A stretch of 5,627 nucleotides of DNA from CAYGXH01 sp964354485 (GTDB lineage Bacteria; Bacteroidota; Ignavibacteria; UBA10030; SZUA-254), in the NCBI GenBank assembly GCA_964354485.1, contig CAYGZY010000153.1, positions 1 through 5,627 of the forward strand, written 5' to 3'. The position numbers were made by a program, and so were the translations under genes. How positions within the stretch are numbered: the stretch's first letter is position 1; each line of letters starts with the position of its first letter. Below are positions 1-5,627 of the stretch, in pieces. The notes under the pieces are model-generated. The model was not told the DNA's origin, ran no database searches, and saw nothing but the letters and a program-made list of their open reading frames with translations.

Positions 1-224
1 ATGAATGGGAAGCATTGCATTGTTTCGTACACAAGACGGCCAACCCTGTCACGACTGCGCCGACTGTCAGAGAAACTGTATCGATGATTGCTTCGCTTGG
101 TGGATTTCTTGGAAGAAAAAGTGATGGAAATCCCGGTGTGAAGGTGCTCTGGCGAGGTTGGAGACGACTCAATGATATCGCACAATCGTATATCATCTTC
201 AAGAAAGATGTGGGTAATGCGTAG
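1..224 (+). CDS. IS4/Tn5-type transposase, C-terminal end (partial, 5' end outside window)
   Basis: This is the last ~73 residues of a DDE transposase of the IS4 family, Tn5-like branch. The frame is open to the left edge (first full codon at position 3) and ends at TAG 222-224. What I see is an EWEALHCFVHKT start, then a PTVRE stretch, then ASLGGFLGRKSDGNPG followed by LWRGWRRLNDIAQSY. That LGGFLGRKxDGxPGxxxLWRGWxRLxDIA block is the hallmark C-terminus of IS4-family transposases with a Tn5-type dimerisation domain. The catalytic DDE residues would lie upstream and cannot be seen. The stop falls where full-length members normally end, so the 3' end looks intact; whether the whole gene is functional is unknown. 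A TTG at 15 could be mistaken for a start, but the homology runs through it to the window edge. The gene is convergent with the metabolic operon. Confidence 0.85.
   Translation, partial: EWEALHCFVHKTANPVTTAPTVRETVSMIASLGGFLGRKSDGNPGVKVLWRGWRRLNDIAQSYIIFKKDVGNA
1..224 (+). mobile_element. Right-hand part of an IS4-family insertion sequence (outer boundary not resolved)
   Basis: Inferred from the transposase C-terminus. The right terminal inverted repeat should lie shortly after the stop codon, somewhere in 225-334. I could not recognise it because the matching left end is outside the window, and no Tn5-like end sequence is apparent. The end coordinate given is therefore only the end of the transposase gene. 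Confidence 0.55.
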
Positions 225-334
225 CTAATTTTAGAGAGGGACTACAGAGTGAGTTCCATTAAAACATGAATAAAACAGTGTGACCGACCAGAGGATTTAT
301 TGCAGAGAAGGATTTTCCTACAGCGGGATTAGAA
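225..334. other. Convergent intergenic gap between the IS transposase and the polyprenyl synthase gene
   Basis: About 110 bases lie between two converging stop codons. It should hold the right end of the insertion sequence and the 3' untranslated end of the operon. The only hairpin-like element I see is a 4-bp stem (AGGA-TTT-TCCT, 309-319), too short for a terminator and without a T tract. A GGAACT...AGTCC pairing on the minus strand around 239-259 needs a bulge. No ORF or RNA gene is apparent. Confidence 0.5.
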
Positions 335-1306
335 CTATTTTTTTCTTTCCATCACAAAATCGATAAAATGTAAGAGAGTCTCCTTGGAAGGGGTTGGTGG
401 GAGTGGCTGCAATACTTCCTGAGCTTGCTGAGAATACTCATTTGCTTTCTTCACTGTATAATCGATTCCTCCGTACTCGTGAGTAAAGTCGATTACCTTC
501 ATGAGATCTTTCTTCCGCGCCCCGTTTTTTATAATTTTGATGATTTCCCGCCGCTGGCCGGACGGTGCTTTGGAAAGTGAATGTATCAGCGGCAATGTGA
601 GTTTTTTCTCTTTCATGTCTAAACCGGTGGGTTTACCGGTGATGCTCCTGCGTCCCGTAAAATCGAGCAGGTCATCGCGTATCTGAAATATCATGCCGAG
701 GACCTCGCCGTACTTGTTCATCTGCCGGCGGATCTCAGAATTTTCGGTCACACTCGCTGCGCCAACTTCACAGCATGTAGCAAAGAGAGAAGCCGTTTTA
801 CCGGATATGATCCGGAAATATGTAGCTTCATCGATGTCGAGGTCTCTGCTCTTTTTAATCTGGAGAATTTCCGCCTCACTCATCCGCCGCACCGATTCCG
901 AAGTCGTCTTAAGAAACTGGAAGTCGTTATTATCCAGTGATAGCAGGAGTCCTTTCGCGAGCAGGTAGTCGCCCATGAGAACGGCAATCTTGTTTTTCCA
1001 CAGGGCATTGATGGATGGAAATCCTCTCCGCGTATTTGCTTCGTCAACGACATCGTCATGAATGAGTGTAGCTGTGTGAAGTATCTCGACGAGGGATGCA
1101 CCGCGGTATGTACTGTCATTAACTTCGCCGCACGCCTTTGCCGAAAGAAGGACAAGCGCCGGCCGGATCCGTTTTCCCTTTTGCTTTATGATGTAACGGG
1201 CAATGATGTCGACGAATGCCACCTTTGACCGCATGGCGAGGCGAAAGTGATCCTCGAATGTTTCAAGTTCGGATTGTATCGGTTGGATGAGGTCTTTGAT
1301 GTCCAT
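335..1306 (-). CDS. Long-chain trans-polyprenyl diphosphate synthase (octaprenyl/heptaprenyl-type)
   Basis: A 323-residue all-alpha isoprenyl diphosphate synthase. It condenses isopentenyl diphosphate units head-to-tail onto an allylic primer, probably to make the side chain of menaquinone or another quinone. Visible motifs are GKRIRP (44-49), the first aspartate-rich motif in HTATLIHDDVVDEANTRRG (D84, D85, D88), GDYLLAK (112-118), GKTASLF (169-175), and the second aspartate-rich motif in FQIRDDLLDF (D211, D212, D215) followed by GKPTGLDMKEKKLTLPLI. Both catalytic motifs are intact. The small residue A79, five before the first Asp, and the IspB-like HTATLxHDDVVDE context favour a medium or long chain over geranyl or farnesyl products; the exact length cannot be read from sequence. 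It is the last gene of the operon, 11 bases after tatC. The start is supported by a Shine-Dalgarno-like AAGGGA overlapping the tatC stop. Gene names used for such proteins (ispB, hepT, ispA) differ by product, so none is assigned. Confidence 0.93.
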   Translation of the reverse strand: MDIKDLIQPIQSELETFEDHFRLAMRSKVAFVDIIARYIIKQKGKRIRPALVLLSAKACGEVNDSTYRGASLVEILHTATLIHDDVVDEANTRRGFPSINALWKNKIAVLMGDYLLAKGLLLSLDNNDFQFLKTTSESVRRMSEAEILQIKKSRDLDIDEATYFRIISGKTASLFATCCEVGAASVTENSEIRRQMNKYGEVLGMIFQIRDDLLDFTGRRSITGKPTGLDMKEKKLTLPLIHSLSKAPSGQRREIIKIIKNGARKKDLMKVIDFTHEYGGIDYTVKKANEYSQQAQEVLQPLPPTPSKETLLHFIDFVMERKK

Positions 1307-1313
1307 GACCCTG

Positions 1314-1319
1314 TCCCTT
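1314..1319 (-). promoter_or_regulatory. Ribosome binding site for the polyprenyl synthase gene, overlapping the tatC stop
   Basis: On the minus strand the bases AAGGGA share two bases with the TAA stop of tatC and sit 7 bases before ATG 1306-1304. The match to the anti-Shine-Dalgarno is partial. The overlap fits translational coupling of the two genes. Confidence 0.45.
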
Positions 1320-2085
1320 ACCCTGCAAGTTCTGAAATTTCTCTTTTCCGCTTCGCGATCGCAGCAATTCCTATGCTCAATTCATAAAGCAGGAGCATTG
1401 GTAATGCGAAAACTCCCATTGTGAACGGATCGGTGGTGGGAGTGACTATTGCAGCCAGAATGAGAATGACGACCACCGCATGACGCCGGAACCGTCTCAT
1501 AAAGCGGGGTGTGAGGATCCCGAGCCGTGCTAAAAAGTATGAAACCATCGGGAGCTCAAAAATCAATCCCGATATCAGAATCAGCTGAAGAACAAAACTC
1601 ATGTATTCGGTTATGGAAATCATGTTGGCAATACCTGCAGTCCCGAACGTTGAGAAGAATTGGAGCATGTACGGAAGCATAATGAAGTAGGCAAAAGCGA
1701 CTCCTGCGAGAAAACAGAACGTTGTGAAGAAAACGATCCACCAAATGTACTTTTGCTCCTTCATAAGAAGACCGGGCTGTATGAATTTCCATAACTGGTA
1801 GAGTATCCAAGGTGAACAGAGGATGATCCCTGCGACGATGATGACAACCATGTAGAAGGTAATCTGCCCGTATGGGATGGTGTTGATGAGCGTCAGGGGA
1901 GGGTTCGTCGACCTGCTCGGTCTAAGGATCGCCTCATTGATGATCCAGTCTGAGAATAATCCGCAGATGATGGTTGCTACGAGGAGACCAAGAACCGCTC
2001 TGATGATCCGAATGCGGAGTTCCTCGAGATGATCGAGAAATGACATCTCCTTCTCATCGGAATCTATGGCTTGGTCAGGCTTCAT
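1318..2085 (-). CDS. tatC: Sec-independent (twin-arginine) translocase subunit TatC
   Basis: A 255-residue inner-membrane protein, the core of the Tat translocon that recognises twin-arginine signal peptides and exports folded proteins with TatA/TatB. TatC hallmarks are present in order: LDHLEELRIRI (17-27) at the cytoplasmic N-terminus, SPWILYQLWKFIQPGLLMKE (91-110, with conserved E110), FELPMVSYFLARLGILTP (176-193, with conserved E177), and ILAAIVTPTTDPFTM with ALPMLLLYE (209-235). Six hydrophobic segments are visible, roughly at 29-46, 76-96, 113-137, 160-181, 203-216 and 222-240. Length is typical. Two starts are possible: ATG at 2085, 12 bases after the glyA stop but with only a weak ribosome site, or Met14 (2046) just before the conserved helix, which has AAGGAG directly abutting it with no spacer. 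I prefer 2085. No tatA or tatB gene lies in the window, so they must be encoded elsewhere. Confidence 0.96.
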   Translation of the reverse strand: MKPDQAIDSDEKEMSFLDHLEELRIRIIRAVLGLLVATIICGLFSDWIINEAILRPSRSTNPPLTLINTIPYGQITFYMVVIIVAGIILCSPWILYQLWKFIQPGLLMKEQKYIWWIVFFTTFCFLAGVAFAYFIMLPYMLQFFSTFGTAGIANMISITEYMSFVLQLILISGLIFELPMVSYFLARLGILTPRFMRRFRRHAVVVILILAAIVTPTTDPFTMGVFALPMLLLYELSIGIAAIAKRKREISELAG

Positions 2086-2097
2086 CTTAAGCTGGTC

Positions 2098-3396
2098 TCA
2101 GTGCAGAAGCTGAGTGTAAAGGGGAAACCGGTTGCAGATATGCTTTACTTTCTCCTGCACTTCAGTATAGGTTTTTTTGTTGCCAATGTTTCGAAGCACT
2201 TCATCAATGAGCTCCCCGATGGTGTCCATATCTGCTTCTTTCATGCCGCGTGTCGTGAGAGCCGGCGTTCCTATGCGAATGCCGCTGGTGACCAGCGGAC
2301 TCTTGTCATCGTATGGAACTGCATTTTTATTTACCGTTATACCTGCCTGGTCGAGCGCTTCCTGTGCGTCTTTTCCGGTGAGGTTCTTGTTCCGCAGATC
2401 TATGAGCATAAGGTGGTTATCGGTACCGTTAGAAATGATGTAGTAGCCGAGACTCATGAGTTTCTGTGCGAGCGTCTGGGCATTTTTTATGATTTGCCCG
2501 GCATAAGATTCGAATTCCGGCTCAAGATTTTCAAGAAAACCGGTTGCTTTCGCCGCAATTACATGCATCAGCGGGCCACCCTGGATTCCGGGAATGACCA
2601 TGGAATCGATCAGCTCCGACATCATCTTCTTCCTTCCCGATTTCGGCGCAACAACTCCGAACGGATTCTCGAAATCCTTCCCCATCAGGATAAGTCCGCC
2701 GCGCGGACCGCGAAGAGTTTTGTGAGTTGTAGATGTAACAACATGACAATGGGGGAGAGGATCGTTCAGCAGTTTCTTCGCAATCAGTCCCGCGGGATGC
2801 GCAATGTCGGCGAAGAGAAAAGCATTCACCTTATCGGCTATGAGGCGAAAAGATTTGTAGTCGATGTTCCGCGAGTATGCGCTGGCGCCAACGGTGATCA
2901 TCTTCGGTTTTTCTTTCATCGCGATAGATTCCACTTCATCGTAGTCGATTTGGCCCGTTTCTTTCTTGATTCCGTACGCGGCAAATTTGTAGAGCTGACC
3001 TGAAAAATTCACCGGCGAGCCGTGAGTCAGGTGTCCCCCGTGAGAAAGATTCATCCCCATCACTTTATCGCCCGGTTTTATAAATGTGAAATAGACGGCC
3101 ATGTTCGCCTGCGATCCGGAATGCGGCTGAACATTGGCGTACTCGGCGCCGAACAGTTTTCGGGCGCGGTCGCGCGCGAGATCTTCTGCGATATCAACAA
3201 ATTCGCACCCGCCGTAGTACCTCTTGCCCGGATATCCTTCTGCATACTTGTTTGTCATGACCGAACCGAGCGCTTCGAGTACAGCAAGGCTGACAAAATT
3301 TTCAGAAGCTATGAGTTCCAGCTTCGTGCCCTGCCGCTCGATTTCTCTCCGGATGGCGCTGAATATTTCGGGATCGCGACTGCTGAGATTCTTCAT
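2098..3396 (-). CDS. glyA: Serine hydroxymethyltransferase
   Basis: A 432-residue, cytoplasmic, PLP-dependent enzyme. It interconverts serine plus tetrahydrofolate with glycine plus 5,10-methylene-tetrahydrofolate, the main entry to one-carbon metabolism. Visible landmarks are LELIASENFVS (27-37), NKYAEGYPGKRYYGGCEFVD (49-68), NVQPHSGSQANMAVY (88-102), the LSHGGHLTHG loop (117-126), FADIAHPAGL (195-204, Asp197 and His200), and the Schiff-base lysine K226 in TSTTHKTLRGPRGG. PGIQGGP (269-275) and SGIRIGTPALTTRG (371-384) follow. All key residues are intact. It is somewhat longer than the ~417-residue E. coli enzyme; the extra length lies partly in the KSGRKKMMSELIDS stretch (252-265), which I associate with Bacteroidota-type GlyA. 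The ATG at 3396 precedes conserved sequence and lies 31 bases after the rpiB stop, with an AGAGG about 10 bases upstream. Confidence 0.97.
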   Translation of the reverse strand: MKNLSSRDPEIFSAIRREIERQGTKLELIASENFVSLAVLEALGSVMTNKYAEGYPGKRYYGGCEFVDIAEDLARDRARKLFGAEYANVQPHSGSQANMAVYFTFIKPGDKVMGMNLSHGGHLTHGSPVNFSGQLYKFAAYGIKKETGQIDYDEVESIAMKEKPKMITVGASAYSRNIDYKSFRLIADKVNAFLFADIAHPAGLIAKKLLNDPLPHCHVVTSTTHKTLRGPRGGLILMGKDFENPFGVVAPKSGRKKMMSELIDSMVIPGIQGGPLMHVIAAKATGFLENLEPEFESYAGQIIKNAQTLAQKLMSLGYYIISNGTDNHLMLIDLRNKNLTGKDAQEALDQAGITVNKNAVPYDDKSPLVTSGIRIGTPALTTRGMKEADMDTIGELIDEVLRNIGNKKTYTEVQEKVKHICNRFPLYTQLLH

Positions 3397-3427
3397 AATG
3401 ATTCTGCCTCTATCATTTGGGTCTGCA

Positions 3428-3865
3428 TTACAAATTTGTCAGTGAATGAATTTTATCGACGCGGCGCTGATGTCTGCCTCCTTCAAACGGGGTCGATAGA
3501 AAAACTTTAACTATTTTTTCAACTTCTTCCCACGGTGTCAGTCTGGCGCCGATCGCCAGTACGTTTGCGTTGTTGTGAGAACGTGCAAATCTGGCTCCTG
3601 CCGCAGATTCTACATTGCTTGCCCGAATCCCTTTGTGTTTATTGGCGACGATTGACATCCCTATGCCGGTTCCGCACACGAGTATTCCGTATTCGGCATT
3701 TCCGGCGCCCACCATTTTAGCGACTTCAATAGCGAAGTCTGGGTAATCGACCGATTCAGGTGAATAAGTCCCAAAATCCCGTATCTCCTTCTTCATCGAT
3801 ATGAGGATCTCTTTGATTTTTTCCTTGACTTCGTACCCGGCATGATCTGCACCGAGAGCAACCAT
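3428..3865 (-). CDS. rpiB: Ribose-5-phosphate isomerase B
   Basis: A 145-residue cytoplasmic enzyme of the RpiB/LacAB sugar-isomerase family, interconverting ribose 5-phosphate and ribulose 5-phosphate in the non-oxidative pentose phosphate pathway. Family signatures in order are GADHAGYEVKE (5-15), DFGTYSPESVDYPDFA (30-45), the active-site loop ILVCGTGIGMSIVANK with Cys64 and Thr66, GIRAS (79-83), ARSHNNANVLAIGAR (94-108, His97), and the C-terminal GGRHQRRVDKI (129-139). Length matches the family. I start it at ATG 3865, not at the longer in-frame start at 3907. The protein then begins right at the conserved first strand (MVALGADHAG), a strong GGAGG lies 6 bases upstream, and the longer form would overlap the end of the preceding barrel gene by 28 bases. 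Cys64 favours RpiB over the LacA subunit of galactose-6-phosphate isomerase, and the absence of lac-type neighbours agrees. Confidence 0.95.
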   Translation of the reverse strand: MVALGADHAGYEVKEKIKEILISMKKEIRDFGTYSPESVDYPDFAIEVAKMVGAGNAEYGILVCGTGIGMSIVANKHKGIRASNVESAAGARFARSHNNANVLAIGARLTPWEEVEKIVKVFLSTPFEGGRHQRRVDKIHSLTNL

Positions 3866-3871
3866 AGCTTT

Positions 3872-3876
3872 CCTCC
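3872..3876 (-). promoter_or_regulatory. Strong Shine-Dalgarno site that decides the rpiB start
   Basis: GGAGG on the minus strand, 6 bases before ATG 3865-3863 and just after the stop of the upstream barrel gene. It is the clearest ribosome binding site in the operon and rules against the longer in-frame start at 3907. Confidence 0.75.
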
Positions 3877-3879
3877 GTT

Positions 3880-5124
3880 TTAATCCTGTTCGGGGCGTAC
3901 AAACCAAGGCTCGCCGCCCGCAAGAGAAAACGTTAATCGAATGATGTTTTCCTTCTGCAAATAATCTTCCGTCGTGCCGCGCATACAGAAGCCTATCCCC
4001 ATATCGAGCCGTATTTCTCCGAAGACGGGGATACCCATACCGGCGGTGATTCCGAATTCATCAATGGACCGGTTTTTTATTTTGTAGTATGTGGAATTGT
4101 AGTAAATGCCGGCCCGGTAAACTGTGTGCTTCAGAGGCGACTGTGAGGGATCTTTCTTAGGGAGCAGCTCCGTTCCCAGCGCGATTCTCATCGCATTTTG
4201 TAGTTCGGGCGTGTCAAGTACCGATCTGCCGCTCCACTTCTGAAAATGAAAATCTGATGCGATGAGCAAACGTTCGGTGGTGTACGAAATCCCTCCGCCG
4301 ATCGCGTACGGGAAATGAATATCCTCTTTTTCCGTTATGAGCGTATCATAGGAGAGGACAACCTGAGTGTTGTATTTATAGTACTTCTCCTCGGTCTGTT
4401 TAAGATTCGATCCGGTGGTAATCATAAGCCCGATATTAAGTGAAGAGGACTTGGGGAAATTGAGGAGGCTGTTCAGACCCGTGAATATTCCCCCGAAAGT
4501 AAAGCCGATTCCCTTCAGGTATGTGCTTCGCCGTACTTCGGCATTTGTGTAACTGGTCCCCGAAAAGGTTTGCTTCGTCGTGTAGGAAAGAGGACCAAAA
4601 TAGTAATTGAGCTTTGCCCCTATGTTGATGTCTGAGCCGATTCGTACAGAACTCCCGATGTGCCCTACCGATATCCCGCCCTCGCCGATATATCTGTTTT
4701 CGTAGGGCAATTGTCCGCCGGTCGGCGTAGTTACTTCATACTTCACACTGCTGAAAGGGACAATGCCTCCTGCAAGAGTGATCCCCCGTGAAGGCATAAT
4801 CGGAAAACTGATCATGAAACCAGTAAAGGTCATATCGGCGAAGTAGGCGGATTTCACACGATCGGATGTGAATATTCCTTCGTACATTCCGCTTACTTCA
4901 TACCGCGTACGGGTCAGTGTGGTCCATGAGGCTGGATTCAGGCGGTTTATCGAATAATTGGAGAAAACCGCGGCACTTACCCCGCCAAATCCGGCTGACC
5001 TGCCTGACGGAAAATACCGGATATCTCCGAGTCCATATCGTGAGTACACCGATCCGCCGTCTTTCGCAGAGAGAGAGATAAAAGAAAAAATCATGAAGAT
5101 ATACAGGATGCGTCGCATAGTCAT
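3880..5124 (-). CDS. Outer-membrane beta-barrel protein, Bacteroidota type (FadL/PorV-like), function unknown
   Basis: A 414-residue exported protein that I recognise only at the level of a Bacteroidota-style outer-membrane barrel. Residues 1-20 form a signal peptide: MTMRR, a hydrophobic core, and likely cleavage after LSA. The mature N-terminus carries SVYSRYGLGDIRY (25-37), GFGGVSAAV (46-54) and INRLNPASWTTL (59-70). This order (SxYSRxGxGD, then GxGG, then NPAS) is typical of a large uncharacterised family of Bacteroidota barrel proteins with loose FadL/PorV resemblance. The rest alternates glycine- and aromatic-rich amphipathic strands with polar turns, as in transmembrane beta-strands. 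The tail after the last strand (RLTFSLAG) is GEPWFVRPEQD. No enzyme motif is seen. Start at 5124 or at Met3 (5118) is uncertain; neither has a strong ribosome site. The 1-base gap to the upstream gene suggests translational coupling. It could be a small-molecule transporter or an anchor for surface proteins; the sequence does not decide. Confidence 0.8.
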   Translation of the reverse strand: MTMRRILYIFMIFSFISLSAKDGGSVYSRYGLGDIRYFPSGRSAGFGGVSAAVFSNYSINRLNPASWTTLTRTRYEVSGMYEGIFTSDRVKSAYFADMTFTGFMISFPIMPSRGITLAGGIVPFSSVKYEVTTPTGGQLPYENRYIGEGGISVGHIGSSVRIGSDINIGAKLNYYFGPLSYTTKQTFSGTSYTNAEVRRSTYLKGIGFTFGGIFTGLNSLLNFPKSSSLNIGLMITTGSNLKQTEEKYYKYNTQVVLSYDTLITEKEDIHFPYAIGGGISYTTERLLIASDFHFQKWSGRSVLDTPELQNAMRIALGTELLPKKDPSQSPLKHTVYRAGIYYNSTYYKIKNRSIDEFGITAGMGIPVFGEIRLDMGIGFCMRGTTEDYLQKENIIRLTFSLAGGEPWFVRPEQD

Positions 5125-5125
5125 C

Positions 5126-5627
5126 TCAGGGAAGTACAGTATACGTGATGGTTAACTTCGGCTTGAGTGAATCGGATGCTGATCCGTAGATCGCGAACCG
5201 GTCAAATGTGGAATATTCTCCGAGGGGGCGGAGAACTATCCCATAATTCGGCGTCCCGATCACCCATTGTTGAACGATGGCTTTAATGTTCCCCTGATAG
5301 ATTTTTTTCCCGCCGGTCTCTTTCGGCCAACAAACCGATCCCAAAGCAATTGTGTCGTACGGATAAGTATTCGCACGGAGGAAATGCGCAGTCACCGTGT
5401 CGCGGGATTTTTCATTTAAAAAGGACAAAGATTCATCCACGGTAAATTCAAGAACCGCTTCTGTTATGCTGACACTGCGGGGCAGTGTGAGAGAGTCAAA
5501 TCGTATGATACTTCGATAACCGATTCCTGCCTGTAAAAAGGTGTGAAGCCCCGATGAGGGGACGCTTCCGTTCGCTACGAAAGTTTGCTGTGAAGGATTG
5601 AATGACAGCGTATGCGTCGTATCTCCG
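5126..5627 (-). CDS. C-terminal part of a secreted/surface protein with a DNRLRE-like beta-sandwich (partial, 5' end outside window)
   Basis: The frame stays open from TGA 5128-5126 to the right edge, giving 166 visible residues with no start. An in-frame GTG at 5440 is internal, because similar sequence continues upstream of it. The visible part has SIIRFDSLTLP, then SVSITEAVLEFTVDESL, and ends with IVQQWVIGTPNYGIVLRPLGE, a FDRFAIYGSAS segment and KPKLTITYT. That order (a strand with an rFd..lP core, an A.LEf strand, then a vqqWv.g..NyGi segment and a closing PkLtitY strand) resembles DNRLRE-type beta-sandwich domains found in secreted and surface proteins. DUF4270-like Bacteroidota lipoproteins are an alternative. 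No transmembrane segment or sorting tail follows the domain. The N-terminus, which would show a signal peptide or lipobox, is missing. Its stop is one base from the barrel gene's start, so the two are almost certainly co-translated, and a shared envelope role is plausible. Confidence 0.65.
   Translation of the reverse strand, partial: GDTTHTLSFNPSQQTFVANGSVPSSGLHTFLQAGIGYRSIIRFDSLTLPRSVSITEAVLEFTVDESLSFLNEKSRDTVTAHFLRANTYPYDTIALGSVCWPKETGGKKIYQGNIKAIVQQWVIGTPNYGIVLRPLGEYSTFDRFAIYGSASDSLKPKLTITYTVLP

Noticed and set aside
309..319. A small hairpin (AGGA-TTT-TCCT) after the operon's last gene, considered as a terminator
   Set aside because: The stem is only 4 bp with no G+C-rich extension and no T run on either strand.
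880..1155. A minus-strand open frame of 91 codons inside the polyprenyl synthase gene
   Set aside because: It overlaps the synthase in another frame; the synthase frame carries all the catalytic motifs.
2071..3003. A 310-codon open frame on the plus strand opposite glyA
   Set aside because: It lies entirely antisense to a strongly conserved gene, has no recognisable domain or ribosome site, and its composition (rich in Arg, His, Phe, Cys) is that of a mirror frame of glyA codons.
3430..3439. A perfect 10-base palindrome (ACAAATTTGT) at the end of rpiB
   Set aside because: It is short, AT-rich and inside the last codons of the gene. No second copy was noticed and the arms do not extend, so it is likely chance.
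3022..3510. A 162-codon plus-strand open frame across the 5' end of glyA and the 3' end of rpiB
   Set aside because: It is antisense to two well-supported genes and shows no family motif; it is best explained as a shadow frame.
3866..3907. A 14-residue N-terminal extension of RpiB starting at 3907
   Set aside because: It would overlap the upstream barrel gene, adds sequence absent from the family, and the strong GGAGG lies just before the inner ATG at 3865.
1..5627. CRISPR arrays, tandem repeats, tRNA or riboswitch-like elements
   Set aside because: No regularly spaced repeats, cloverleaf-like segments or long structured leaders were seen. The space outside genes totals under 200 bases, mostly in the left-hand gap.

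Overview
The window looks like ordinary chromosomal sequence from a Bacteroidota/Chlorobiota-type bacterium; an Ignavibacteria-like lineage is my best guess. The lineage clues are indirect. A Bacteroidota-style outer-membrane barrel begins with a SxYSRYGLGD motif after its signal peptide. The polyprenyl synthase has KEKKLTLPLI in place of the usual EGKxTLP stretch. GlyA has an enlarged 432-residue form, and several genes lack a strong Shine-Dalgarno sequence. Base composition is close to half G+C by eye. No rRNA, tRNA or other phylogenetic marker is present, so the assignment stays tentative.

Almost all of the window (335-5627) is one co-directional, tightly packed minus-strand gene string that reads like a single operon. 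In transcription order, from right to left, it holds: (1) the C-terminal part of a DNRLRE-like secreted or surface protein, whose start lies beyond the right edge; (2) an outer-membrane beta-barrel protein, one base after the previous stop; (3) rpiB, ribose-5-phosphate isomerase B; (4) glyA, serine hydroxymethyltransferase; (5) tatC, the Sec-independent translocase subunit; (6) a long-chain trans-polyprenyl diphosphate synthase. Gaps between genes are 1, 14, 31, 12 and 11 bases. This leaves little room for internal promoters, and no operon promoter is visible, so it should lie to the right of the window.

The left end (1-224) is different. On the plus strand, open at the window edge, is the C-terminal dimerisation region of an IS4/Tn5-type transposase. 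It is convergent with the operon. About 110 bases (225-334) separate the two stop codons, and I see no convincing terminator or recognisable inverted repeat there.

The operon mixes central metabolism (pentose phosphate isomerisation, one-carbon and glycine supply), isoprenoid chain synthesis (probably the quinone side chain) and the cell envelope (Tat export, an outer-membrane barrel, a surface protein). The individual enzymes are standard with intact motifs. I found no evidence of a novel defence, mobile or regulatory system. The least characterised part is the surface-protein/barrel pair at the right end.
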